From the NCBI GenBank assembly GCA_025024175.1, contig QCXZ01000064.1, forward strand, positions 18,476,001-18,540,000: a DNA stretch of 64,000 nt, given 5' to 3'. Shown piece after piece: positions 1 through 12,025 of this stretch; position 1 is the first letter of the stretch, and every line of letters starts with the position of its first letter. This stretch comes from Rhyzopertha dominica (Eukaryota > Arthropoda > Insecta > Coleoptera > Bostrichidae). The position numbers and the translations under genes were made by a program. Under the pieces are notes generated by a model. That model saw only the letters and a program-made list of their open reading frames with translations, made no database searches and was not told the DNA's origin.

Positions 1-342
1 TAAAAATTACATGGGATGAAGCCAAAGAAAATAACAGAACTAAAATATAATACAAGCAGAAAAGGGAATCTTTTAAAGGTATAACGCTGATTTATAATTC
101 ACCTCAAAATTAATAGCCCCAATGTCGAAAGTTTGGCAAAGATTAAAGAGTACACCTTGTCGCATCCAACAATTATTTTTTGTTTATTGTAGTCTGTTTG
201 TCTTGTCTTAATTCATTTCTTTTCTTCACGTGTTTGGTTTTCCCTGTATTTTCTACACCAATATCTCTTTCAATAATTGTAACATGTATAAAAAATAAGT
301 TGATACCTAAATAAATAAACAAATAAACGCTATATAATTTAC
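1..342. other. non-coding flank left of the Ig exon
   Basis: I see no coding signal here. On the minus strand this is the intron that follows the exon at 343-478: it opens with the donor GTAAAT. The next exon of that gene is not recognisable before the window edge. Confidence 0.5.
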
Positions 343-478
343 CTGTAAATTGGCTTGTTGTGCTTGTCCCTGTACCACAGCACCATATAGACCCTGTCCT
401 CCCTAATTTCCGGTTCGATATCGCAGGGTAGAGTGGCGCTGCGTCCGAGAACAGCGTCGACAGACGAGACAACGACAG
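343..478 (-). CDS. single internal exon of an Ig-superfamily receptor, Sidestep-like (partial gene)
   Basis: Minus-strand exon of 136 nt between a pyrimidine-rich acceptor (TTATTTCTTTCCAG) and a donor CAG|GTAAAT. The frame is open throughout, enters with 2 nt of a split codon and leaves with 2 nt. It encodes the first half of an Ig V-like domain: a small beta-strand (AVVVSSVDAVLGRSATLPCD), the conserved LPC cysteine of strand B, an acidic linker, and VYMVLWYRD, the strand C core tryptophan. It ends at KPIY, where Sidestep-family receptors continue with a conserved D-x-R-G region. Members of that insect family are membrane guidance receptors with several Ig domains; that assignment rests on remembered family patterns, not on a search. 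The longer open frame overlapping this exon is a different, non-conserved frame. Upstream (signal-peptide) and downstream exons are not visible in the window. Confidence 0.72.
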
Positions 479-3400
479 CTGGAAAGAAATAACCTAATTA
501 GTAACTGGCATTACCAAAATAATCCCACTCGAGAACATTTTGATCGAAAGCCTGTCTGCGAGGGACACCTCCTTAATTAATTCCATCCAGACGCTCGAAA
601 TAAATGAATCCGAAAAAGTTTAAAATTATCCAACCCGCTGAGCAATCCGGCAGAGGGAAAAATTGCACTAATTGCGATAGTTGGCGGTGGATGTATTGTT
701 GTATAACTTTATTGCAGCGCCTGTAATTTCAGTGGTATATTGGATTTCGTTCTACTTTATTTTCTGACGCAGTCATAGGAATATTAAAACCAGAGCGTCG
801 ACTGCGAGAATACGAGATAATTAATACGCTGTGTGATTATGCCAAGAACAGTCTAGAGAAATAACTTTTATTAAGTGAAATCGTGTTTCCATATAATATT
901 TCTACAGTATATGGATTTTCGATGTCGAAATATTTATCATACAAAAGAAAAACGTGTAACAGTTATTCAAAAGTGTTGATAATAACTAATTATCAAATAC
1001 AAGACCAAGAAGTTAGATTTGGAAACTACTTCATTTTCTTAAAATAAAGAGTAAAACACAAATCTATCTGCCAGCAGCAACGAAATCTATCGAGCCGTAT
1101 TTCGTTCACACAAAGACTCCTTACTAGGTATTTTAACGTGCCCTACGAATAATGTCTATTTCATTTGGATTCGCTGATCCTGATTAACTACTCTAAGAAT
1201 GCAAGGTGCAAGGATTTACTCGAAAAAGATAAATCTCCAGCTGTAATTCAAGCAGGTACTTGCAGTGTGTCCCAAATCGTAAATTATTGTAGATTCCCCA
1301 GATAATTCAAGAAACTCATTTTGAATGTATGTGTGCGATGGTGCAATTTACTCATACCCATTCAAAATTAACTTTCTATGCTGTACGTTGTATTATTAAA
1401 ATAATTTCCGATGCCTAAATCTTAATAAGTTCCAAGCTTGGGAATTTTTTGAAATATTCATAAACTAAATGAAAATTCTATTAGATGACGTTAAGAAATT
1501 CTTTATTAAGTTATTAATAATAGTTTGTTTTCAATAAATCAAACCGTCGTTTTTAGAGATCATGAAATTCAAGCGTTCTTCAGAGGCTTCTTCACGGATC
1601 AGTACCTGTAGACCTTTTTAGTTTTCTAGTTCGCTGCAGTCCAGATTCTACGAGTACTATTTAGTATTTGCTGCATTTGATGCAATTAAAAGCCTTACTC
1701 TACTGATGCATGTCATACCACTACTCTTACATACATATCAATGTTTTCTAACTAGTGCGTGCTTTTAAAATTCTTTAAAACCACCCAAATATATATATCC
1801 TTTAACCACTCATTTTGTAAAAATGTTCACTAACTGTCATTATAAGCAATACTATACGTGAACTTATTTCCACATGTGGGAGAGTCGTTTACTTTATCCT
1901 TATCTTTATCTTCTTCACCCTTAGAATTTCAGATGAAGCTATGTTTGCATGAGCTAAGGCTGATGTCTAAGCACTGTCTTTTGGTAGTCCTTCAGTAGTG
2001 CTACCTGTATGTGTTCGCAATTTATAATTATGGCCAAGAGTGGTGCGTGAGTGATTCACAACTTACTTAAGGAATGTCGAATCAACCAAGTTGACTTTGA
2101 ATCATTACAAAGACTGACAGAAGTGGCGACCGAAAAATGCTTTCTGTGGCACCAGTGAAAAAAAGCTTATATGACGCTGCTCGCTTTTGATGGAATACGG
2201 TCGAACACGAATGAACAACTTAATATGCCCACAGTAATAAACTTCTAATTTGTGAAGGTGTCTATTAATGCTTAAATTGAACCATTATTAACAAGTAGGC
2301 AACTTTTACATAGATTGCAAATATTTAGTTGTATTACATAAGGCTACAAAAAGCAAAGAAGCCACAACAGTTTTGACAGACATATTAGCCCGGAGACGTC
2401 TAATTCGGATACTACGAGGAGACTGCACTTCTGTCATTCACGTTTAATATGTTTATAACGCTCTTCTGCAAATAAACGATTCTCTAATAAAGCAACGTGC
2501 TTTCCTGTTTTTATTTTCTTAGCTATAGAATAAAACCTCCAACATTATTCGCTCTACAGGTAAGTAACAGAAGCCCTTTCAACCCCGACGTAGATTGCAT
2601 TACGCGCATATTTCTTGTTGTGCCTTACAATGTATGTACGACAGTTAAATTAGAGAACTTTTTACGCCTTTGCGCTAACGAGGATGTTCTGCGAAGTTGT
2701 TTGTGTCGCCTGCAGTTCCTCGTAGCTTTCATTAAAAACTCGCACTCGTACATTCTATTACAACAGAATTGCTCGCCGCTTTTTCCTGCTCTACGAAACA
2801 GCAGGCACAGTTATATTATTTATGCGGCGCTAAACCTGGCCTCTGCTTGTACAATGGATGTGTCACGGAAACTGGTTTGAGGATGCCTAAGGCTAAATCT
2901 AGATATTGAAGTCAATCAGTTCAAAATAACCACATTTAATCATAAATTCGCGCTATATAAAAGTGCCGTGCAGAAGTGTTTATATATTTAAGACTTCACT
3001 GTCAAGCATGTGTGTATGCCACTTTCAACCGACTTTTCGCTACGTTCAGCTCCTGTAGGATTTCCTATTGTCAACTGCAAAGGATGCGATCGTCCTGGAC
3101 TACATAGATTAAATAGAACACTTAGTAGTATCTATTCACCCTTTATTGCACAGATTGAATTCAGGATTCGGGCAATCGAGGAATACAAAGGGGTACCCGT
3201 TCCGTACAATTACTGCGAAGTGGTTCAGACACATCCACAATACAACTGCCCCGGCAGTTTTCCTTTTATTATCGCGTAGCCGATTCGCAAACCCAGTATT
3301 GTAAGTTTCCTCACGAAGGAAAAACGCTTTTCATAATCAAGAGCGTTGTAAAACAAAGTTTTTTTTTAATTTAAATGACTACTGTAAGTATATTATAATA

Positions 3401-4106
3401 TTAAGAAGCATCTATATAGATGGTGGTTAAGACAGGACGTATGTCAGGAAATTTATATACTATAGTGTTAGAGGTTTAGATGACATAAAAATTATTATTT
3501 CTGTTTCACGTCCGTAGATATTACTGAGAAAAGAAGTATAACGGGAATGGAACCAAAATCAAACAGCCATTCCCGTAAACCTTTTGCTTGCTAGATAATG
3601 GTAAAAGTGCGTTTCGAACTATGGAGGAATAAGTATAGTAGCAGTTACACAAAAACTGAATGTATAATAATGCAGATTTTATTATCACACACAAAACAAT
3701 ATATTATCAATGAGCAACATAGTTTTTATAGAAGTAGGTCAACTATAAAAAAATATTTACTCATTCAAATTTTACTAATTCTGCTTTTGAAACCAGTCAG
3801 AGCGTCGACTGCATTTATACGTATTTATATAAAACCTTTGATCGAGACAACTTTGATCAATTAGCTGTACCTATGCCTAACACACTGATGATGTGGTTGC
3901 TTATGCAAATAAAATCCTTGGATTCACTAGACGTCAATTGAGCAGCTTGTCTTCTTTATACGTCTCATGTTAGACTGCTGATTGAGTACTGGAAAACGGG
4001 CAGAAAAGATTACTGTGAGTAGAAAAACAAAGCACGTTAAGATATTTCGGTCTCCACATTTAATTAATTAACAATTTTTAGAATAACAAAAACAAATTTA
4101 CACGTG
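479..4106. other. non-coding stretch, presumed intron
   Basis: I see no exon with plausible homology. Around 540-720 there is a denser mixed-base stretch with homeodomain-type cores (TTAATTAATT, CTAATTGCG), and 2570-2880 is similarly mixed. Both could be conserved regulatory DNA, but this cannot be tested without an alignment. The frames at 2497-2880 and 3010-3279 match nothing I know. Confidence 0.35.
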
Positions 4107-4460
4107 CAAATGTTCAAATTGCCGTCTATTTACAAACTAGTGTTCCCCAGGTCTCACACAGATACACTGAGCACAGCGCTGACAACCTCTGGAGGTAGCA
4201 ATCTAATTTCAGCTTGAATACTCCACTTTTTAAACGACTCTAGAAAAAGAATATAAAGGAGTAAAATCTGGCGAACTTGTCAAGAAAGCTATGTATCGCT
4301 GCACCAAAATGTGACGGTGCACCCTGCACCATCTTGTTGAAACCAGAATGTATTCTCTTTAAAAATACCTCAGCTAGTGCAGGTACCAAATCATCTCTGA
4401 GAAATTTTATATACCTATCTGCTGTAATATTATTTTGAAAAATTGTTATTTTCAAATCCC
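4107..4460 (-). pseudogene. IS630/Tc1/mariner-type transposase relic, C-terminal part
   Basis: The minus strand encodes NITADRYIKFLRDDLVPALA, then GAPSHFGAAIHSFLDKFARF, matching the usual order in this superfamily: a tether (N-R-L-T-x-D-x-Y-x-x-F-L), the second catalytic block (Q-D-G-A-P-x-H-F) and the following helix. The catalytic aspartate has been lost: the block reads MVQGAPSHF. A short terminal piece, RRQFEHL, survives near 4107-4127 in another frame and resembles the G-x-Q-F-E-H-L end of these proteins. Frame changes separate the pieces, and the N-terminal DNA-binding half is not visible. No terminal inverted repeats were identified. This is a dead fragment of a cut-and-paste transposon. 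Confidence 0.7.
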
Positions 4461-7400
4461 AAACTTCTGTGTTACTGCTTAACAGTCTACCTTCATTATT
4501 TATTTAGTCTACCTTCACTCTGAGTTTTCTTACACTGAGGTAGTGTCTTCACCTTCAGCAATATTTCCGATTATGACAGTTGCAGGGTGTGTATTATTTT
4601 CTACCTACATCCAACTAATTACTTACGCCATTAAGATTATTATGTACTTCATAAAAGTTCCTCATTCTGGATGCACTTTTATAACTTATATAAGCAAACA
4701 TATTATAAGCTATTTGTTCCTATACACGGCAAATGTAATATGGTTAATGTACATTGGAAATTTACATAATTGAGACTCTTCTCAGAACTTAATAGAAATT
4801 TAATTACTAAGCTAAGTCATAAAGTTAATTGAAAAATAACACTTCTCAGTGGAAGTTTCATAATTATTTATTTAAAAGCACCGGTAAGCAACCTTTCTGG
4901 CTTCTACACAATTATCAATTCAAACTTCTAAGAAAGTTGGGTTCAGTTCATTTAAATCTACATTGAAGTTTGTAAAACTGACCATTTAATAACCGTTCTG
5001 TAAGCAATTCAGTGCGGATGAAAAACACTGGCAAACTTGTCTGTTGTATATCATGTAGTCATTGATTAGCGAACTATGAGATACAATTTGGTATTATGTA
5101 TTTTACGGTTTTAAGTAATAGTCATATGGTTGTACAGACTATTTAAGTGCTTATACCTTACTTCTGCAGATATTTCTTGTTTCTGCACATGATTAGCCAT
5201 ATATTTAAAATATCTTCTATCACTTTCCCAAGGCATTCATTTTTTTATTCGGAATTTTAATATAAATAAAAGAAATAGAGCAATGTTTGATATTTTCTGG
5301 GGTGCAAAAGTAATGCAACATCTTAATAAAAAATGAGCAGTTTATACGTTTTAGGAAGAAAAGAAAGTAATAGCGTTTTTATTGTTAAATCCCAATTTTT
5401 TTGTAAAGCCTTCAGATTTATTACAAGAAACAAAGCAAATTTAATAATGCTTAAATTCAAATAAGCTATTCTATCTTGATCTCTTCCGCATATTCGAAGA
5501 CCTCGCTAAAATGACGGTGTGATGTACCTTATCCATTTGTTACCACTCAGTCAGCCAAGTTAAAGCCGAAGACCTGGTGAGGAGAATATCTTTCGGTTAA
5601 TTCGCNCAGACATTGAAGAAGTTCTTCACTCTACTGAAGATGGCAGCAGCTGCCGAAATACGTATTCAGGCTCTCTAAGTCATTGTGGTTAGGGTTTTTC
5701 CGTTATAGTTTGATTACAATAGAANACCACACTCAGTTCTTACTTTATTTAATTTTACAGCAGAACTCTGCTTGCTCAGTCGCTACAGGTGCGTTGGTAT
5801 CAAGCTTTCGGTCTTTTAACCGGTATTTTTATTGTTTATAATTAATAGTGTGGTTCATTATCAAAATTACAAAGGTGTAACGATTTTCTGAAGGCAATTA
5901 CCATCAGGATTGGAGACGATCTAGTCTGCCAAAGGTTAATCATGGTGTTCAAGAATTGTTATCTTTTTTCGCGGTGATAGCTTAGCGTTTAGCTTGCAAC
6001 GCCTTGGGCAACATCCCTCACATCATAGTATGGGGGGGCTACATATTTTCGAAGTCTCACTTGATGTTTGTCACTATGTCACAGCGCTTTCACAAAGAAA
6101 ATTGTCCAACAAGACAACCCTAGACCGAATACGACCTTTTAAAGGATGGACTTCTTGCAAGTTCTTAGCGTACATACTTTGTAATAGCTGTAATGAGCTT
6201 CGTTTTTGTGGAAACTAAAACTAATACGTTCACGGGTTCCTTTTTAACTATTTCATCGTGGAGATTATATAACGTCGGACAATGCACCTATTATAAAACA
6301 TAAAGTATAATTAGCTATGTTTCTTTATTTTCTTGCCAATTCCATATTTCGGGTAGATAACACGTTCCAGCTGATTATAATAATAGAACGTGTACATGTT
6401 AGATCAGTCAAGATTATAACTGTAATATCCAGGATCTGGCTTTGATCATTATTTCCGTATGAGCCTAAAACCAACGGGAACATGTGAGGTAAAATCATTA
6501 GCGACATTTGTCAGTTTCCAAATGATTCCGCTCCTCCTGAAATGGCTTGTTAGCACTAATTGACGTGATAATAATGAGTCCATTCGATATCGAAAAATCA
6601 ATCCTCTAACCAGAGCTCTGCTTGGGAGTTTGGCAATCAGGACTAATTCGCTTAAGTTTCCCTTTTATTTCGTATAACGGAAATAAGGACAACGCGGGTC
6701 CATGATGCTGTGTCCCTTGAGGCTGTGTTGACAGAACTGTTGTTTCCGATCTGCAGAGTTACAGAACCGGGTGTGTCCGATTTAAAAAAAGAAAACACCT
6801 TTCGGTAATAGGTAAAGTAATTAATGATAAAGCATGTGAATTTATTACTTTAGTTGCACATAAAAGGCATGCAAATTTTTAAATAGTAGTTGTACTTAAA
6901 CTTGTTTTAAAAGCTTTATTTGTAAAATACCGATAACGCCGCATATTGTGTCAAAAGTTGAATTGTGACTTCTGCCTCTTCTTAATTTTATGTACATGCC
7001 TTTTTGAAGGTATCTGAAATAAGGAGCATCTAAGGCTCGCTTAACACTAAAAAAAGATTATTTCAATATACAATTATCGGTATGCAGTATAGACAGAAAA
7101 CGCATATTACATTGTACCTTGAACTCCGGAGTTATTAGAGCTGCATCTTATCTAATCATCAAAACCACATAGTATATAGGTATCTGACACAATGCCATAT
7201 ACCTATAGGGACTGACCACACTGTTACATATCGGTATTTAGATCGATAGGCGGTTGTCTGCGAAAGCGTAGTTTTCGTTCAATGACAATTTGTTTGTGCC
7301 ATGCTGCCTGCATCAGAACAACCGTAGACATCTGTGTCTGCTTATTCGCCTCATCAGCAAGGCAAGGTCTGGCTTTCCTTGCATATGTCAAGGTGGACTA

Positions 7401-8554
7401 TGTACGTAAAAACAAGATGCGGATGACCGATCTGAGCCGAGTTTATATTTAGAGACTTCCGAATGTAAAATCTCTGAAAAGGCAATAATTAAAATTGTTG
7501 AAGAAAAATTTGCAAATCCGTCTCCTCATTTTTATTCTTATGTTGATAATATGTATTTATCTGCACACTTCATTAAATTTGTTTGGTACTTACTGTAACC
7601 TGAATTCGCTTAGGCACCTACAGTCTAAGGAAAGATTACTACTTGGTATTTGCCGTACCCTTGAGGCAGTAACCATCTGATACTAGTCTCCCCTGCAAGA
7701 CGAACACCTATCGCACCAAACAGAGATCTGAAACACACCACCCCGTTGACGTAGGCACCTGGACAATGTGGGTAGTCATCTGCTACTGATCTGGCTTGCG
7801 ATGTTTGTATTGTAGACAATAAAGAAGAAAACAACATCAATCTTCTAAGCCTGCCCGGCGAAAATTTGTAATATATGTAACAACAAAAAGTTACAACGAC
7901 TTAAGGTGGGTGGGAGAAGCCGATGGCGGAAAAAAGTGTCAGAACATACGATCTTCTCGGAAGACGACAACCGACTAAATAAAGCAGCAAACGCGATTCA
8001 GCCTCCGCGTACACGTGAAGGGGATCCGCAGCACACATCCCAGGGATCTGGTACGCATCGCTTTCCTGGAGATGGCCTTCTTTTAATAGAATCCACCCTA
8101 GACTTCCATCAACTCATATCGTGAACACCTGGACCGACCAACTACTGATTGATAGCTGCTTGGAGTACACCGCTCAGCTGGAAAAACCTTTGTCAGTAAT
8201 GTTTTCAGTAGGAGAAGGTACCCGAAAGGCCATTTCCGACTGATTTAAGTATATTTAAAGTAAGGAAATTATTACCTCTCTACTCTTAAAAGCTATTTTC
8301 CTTATCACTAACTACCATTTACATGCAACGCAAGCAACTTGATGTCTTAAGTCATAAGCAGTCACTTTTTCTTACCGTTCAATTCAGCGGAAGGNATTGC
8401 GTGTTGAAAAACTGCTGGAAGACAGATCTTTCCCATTTTAGTCGCAGTGTGCACATCCTTTCTACTTGCACTGGATAGGGAAAATCACAATTAAAAAACA
8501 AAATATGGTGAGCCCCATCGGATCACCCCAACGAGCAGCGGCTGCAACCTAATA
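4461..8554. other. non-coding stretch
   Basis: No gene is recognised. Two single N bases lie near 5606 and 5725. The mixed-base blocks at about 6600-6790 and 7240-7440 stand out from the AT-rich background but carry no recognisable coding or RNA signature. All open frames here are short and unlike known proteins. Confidence 0.35.
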
Positions 8555-8770
8555 CAGGGTTTCTATAAATGATTCATTCATCGAGGGCGCTTATGAAAAT
8601 TGTGCGAGTGTGTATTTTCAACATATTCTGTAGCGTTTTGTGGGGTAATCAACTTTAAGGTTGCAAAATGGTCATATTTCGGAACTGTGGGGTGACATTG
8701 ATCTGCAATCTTCACTACTATCGCTGTGCATATTGTGGCTTGACAGCAGTTACAAAGAGGCGGCACAAAG

Positions 8771-9918
8771 AATTGGGTGTGTTCACTAGTTATAAAATAT
8801 AAACTTTTATACATTTAAAAAGGAGTACTTAATTAATTAAGTCTGTATCTGTATCCATAACGCTGCAAAAAAGAATTTTAACCAAGATAAATTGGTTACA
8901 ACTTCTCAGTGCGCAACGTAGCAACAACGCAGTTTTAAGACACGCTCAGATTGACTAGGACTGGCTGTGACGTATCACCCCATGTAAACAAGATAGCGTC
9001 TGCTACTTTCCGTATTTCGTTTGCGTTATTGGTTATGTTTGAGAGTGTTCTCGTTTGTTTTTTTATGAATTCAACAATATGTCGTCGGAATGCTTTGTTA
9101 AAGCGGCTTCGAACAATTTGCCGGCTGTAGATATGTTTATAGTCACCGAATTTATCAAGAGCGACCCACGTTTTAATGCTGCCGAAATAAAAGGCTCTAA
9201 AGCAGCAGTATAAGTAATTAATAAAGCAGCTTAATCTACAATTTAATACATTATGGATCATTGATATTTTGAACGAAATGCATCTTTTGTCTAGTGCAAG
9301 TCGTGAGCAACACGGAGATGCAGCTATAGGTTGTTTTCAGGTGAAGCGAGAGGGGCCTATATGTATACTGCAGTCCAAGATATGCCCGGAACACAAAGTT
9401 CGTGCAAAAAATTATGCAGTTACTCTAAGTCTCACAACAGTAAAATGTAGATTTTGTCTTGGTCGTACCCCTTCTGGTTGCTTTAAACCATCTCCGTTTG
9501 CGTTCGTAGTCTCCGGGTACACTTACGAATATTTTGTTGAGACTATTGACGGATGTATTTGAAATTTGAACGCCGGCACAAAGCACCATCTGCTGTTAGC
9601 TTCTGGTTTGTACATGCTTAAACATTCTCCCAGTTGTTAGGAGGAGTCCGTTAAAAGCAAGAAAACAACTCTTTCACTCGGCATAATCAAAGGCACGTAG
9701 GTAACATAACCTATATTCTTTGTTTACATGGGGTGCTAGGTCACACCGTCTCCATCCTGGGACACTGCGTTTGTGTGGTCAATTTTTATATTAGAACTTC
9801 AGAACGGTTTTTTTTTCGAAAACTGGTGCTAGAAAAATTTTGAAATTTTTAGGACGTAACAAGGGTGCTCCAAATATACACATGGCATGATTTCTAAAAA
9901 ATGTGAAAACACCCAATT
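8771..9918 (-). mobile_element. T1, THAP-bearing DNA transposon nested in C1
   Basis: The element is bounded by AATTGGGTGTGTTC at 8771 and GAAAACACCCAATT ending at 9918, an inverted repeat matching the ends of T2 and T3 (AATTGGGTATT). Sister element C3 has a single AATT (15385-15388) at the same position, so AATT, or the AT inside it, was duplicated on insertion. Subterminal inverted repeats occur at 8967-8992 and 9718-9744 (GTGACGTATCACCCCATG and its near complement). The interior carries a decayed THAP coding region on the minus strand. Confidence 0.82.
9369..9596 (-). pseudogene. THAP zinc-finger coding relic of T1
   Basis: Minus-strand pieces in THAP order. First comes RWCFVPAFK, where the first zinc cysteine is kept and the second is replaced by F. 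After a frameshift comes NKIFVSVPGDYERKRRWFKA and then GTTKTKSTFYCCET, the end of the C-x2-H ligand pair, with a stop replacing the usual D-H. A farther piece, GHILDCS (near 9369-9390), resembles the V-V-P-H-x-F-D-C block that follows the THAP domain in T3. THAP domains bind DNA and are used by several transposase groups (P, Kolobok, ISL2EU-like) and by host genes. Several frame breaks and lost ligands show it is dead and older than T2 or T3. Confidence 0.75.
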
Positions 9919-9966
9919 CAGAACTCAACGCCGCCCGCGTTGCTTAAATCATTTATAGAAGCCCTG

Positions 9967-11952
9967 TGTTATTTAACTTTCAGCTCTTGTGCACCCGTGT
10001 CACTAAGCAGTAAAAACCTTTGCAACCTTTATTTTACCAAAGTCAGCACCTAAACGGCTGCCATCTTCAGAGCTACAAAAACACCAATCATGCAAACTCC
10101 ATATATCAGAAACTAGTAAAAGAACCTCCTAATAATGAACTGGCATCTGAAAAAATGGGTACTTCTCAAGAAATCTAAAGAAAGAATCGCAGTTAAGGAG
10201 ACCAACACGGTTGATGACATGAGATTCTATAACAGTGTGTGTTAACGAAATTTAGAAGCACAGTTAGTAACAGTTTCGAATTTCGAATTTCGAATGTTTA
10301 GTCCATATCCCCTGACCTTTCAAAACAAATGCTACAACTGTTTCAAAGCACAACAGTTATCGCTGGTGTCAAAACATTTGCGTCAATTATTAAACACCGC
10401 ATATTGCGCAGACGTATTCAAGGGGAGCCTCAAAATACCTCCGCGTAGGTTGGCAAACAATATGCTTACTGGCAATTACAAGTAAAAATCGATTTTAATC
10501 GTACAAATAAACAAGCTCCTGTAGCTCGCGATTGATTTCGCCTTTGCGTAATTAACTTCATTGTGCAGTAAAAACACCTACGGGCTTCGTAGTTGATACG
10601 CACTCCAGAAGGATCTATAGGAAGCACTAGCAAGTGAGCAGCCTTGCAAATGACGTAAAATGTTATATTCCACCTTGAGAGACGCCCTAAAGTCCCGAGG
10701 TACTGTAATTGTATCAGATAATTACGTTTATATCAGAAACTTGGGTTGGCATAACGTGGATGCTGCCTGTAAGATGCTGCCGCCAGGGGTAAACTTCCCA
10801 AGCAAGCAATCTGGTGCCTCTACGTATTATATAAAGTACAGCATTACAAGAGCTGATACTGTTCACAACACCGGAGTATCACCGAGCCAGGACCTCTTTG
10901 AAAAGCAACTTGAATGCACTATGCCAATTTCATCTCATCTTTAACAATTTAAACATAAGTAGAAGATTTATCCAAGCCTATAGTTCATTTAGGCAACAAT
11001 TCATTAGATACTTTGGTCAATATCAATTCATAATGTCACCAGAACATATCAGAAAAGGCAATAAAAGATACACAATTAATTTCTCACTTTAAGACTATTT
11101 CGTATAGATTTGCCAGCATGTATAAAGTCACCACTTAATTCTGAGGACTTCTGACCTAGAACAATCTTATTTTAGTGGAATACCATAATTATGAGCGTCT
11201 TGTCGTAGAATATTTTTGAGTATTTATTTACTATGAATGAGTAGTAGTATAGTATCATTACTCCTTATATTATTATACTGTTTTCACTACTATATAATTT
11301 AGACGAGAAGAATAGGTGTTCCAATACATAAAATATAACGCTGATAATACTATTTAAGTAGGTGGTTTCCAATGTGATGGGGATACATGATACATTTTAC
11401 ATTGTAAAACATAAGTAAAGCAACAAACTAGTAACTGCAAATGAGAATATTTATATACACATTACTGGCAAACGTTAAATTAATATACATATAATGTATA
11501 TGTCACCATCCGTCATTACACTACCAGAAGAAAGGCTAAAATTAGCAGTATCCAAAAAGTTAAGGCTATATCATTGGACGACTAAATAACTTAAAAACCA
11601 TTTACTTTTAAATAAAATAATAATTGTATCAAGAGAAAAATAATACTGTGAGTTCCCTGTTCGGTTTTATAGGTGCACCATCCATGTCTTTCAGGTATTG
11701 TCATTTCCTTTGTTCCGCATAATATTATTGCATTTTTTGTTTCCTTACAGAATTCTAAGATAACCCTATTCACAACACTTCTGGCCTCAGTTCGGCGATT
11801 TTGCCATTATTTGATATCTTGGAAGAAAAGACATTTGCAGTGCGTGAGAAAAAGCTAAGAACATGCGGGTTTACTAATGAATACATTGCTTGTATACTAT
11901 GAGCGTCAACTAATTTACTGTAGGTGTTGAATTGCTTTTAGTTTAAAAAGAA
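9967..11952. other. non-coding stretch
   Basis: No gene is recognised. A small tandem run of TTTCGAA lies near 10274-10293. On the minus strand near 10064-10070 the sequence CTGAAGATGGC followed by GCCG resembles the hammerhead-type end motif discussed for FB2, without the GAAAC half. The frames at 10294-11092 match nothing known to me. Confidence 0.3.
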
Positions 11953-12025
11953 ATTTACAAAATGAAATGCGCTATTTCCTGCAAAGGCTTTCTTTGCAGG
12001 AAATAGCGCAATTCATTTTGTAAAT
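11953..12025. repeat. 73-nt near-perfect hairpin
   Basis: The left arm 11953-11986 and right arm 11992-12025 are each 34 nt and pair with a single mismatch across a 5-nt loop (GCTTT). The stem includes ATGCGCTATTTCCTGC. The size fits a pre-miRNA or hairpin-siRNA precursor, but pairing this perfect is equally expected of a recent tiny foldback or replication slippage product. No flanking direct duplication is obvious. Transcription is unknown. Confidence 0.85.

Larger units (their letters stand above)
8555..9966 (+). mobile_element. element C copy 1 (TIR element interrupted by THAP transposon T1)
   Basis: The termini are nearly perfect inverted repeats: CAGGGTTTCTATAAATGATT at 8555 and its complement ending in CCCTG at 9966. 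The outer parts (8555-8770 and 9919-9966) match element C2 at 53393-53766 in the same orientation, including the stretches around ATTTTCAACATATTCTGTAG and the terminal AACGCCGCC. TA precedes the left end; the right flank has decayed to TG. The middle is foreign: it is the THAP transposon T1. CAGGG termini with TA duplications suggest mobilisation by a Tc1/mariner-type or related transposase, which is inference. Confidence 0.8.

Noticed and set aside
2497..2880. 127-aa open frame
   Set aside because: No recognisable domain, no splice context tied to the Ig gene, and composition not distinct from chance frames in a GC-richer island.
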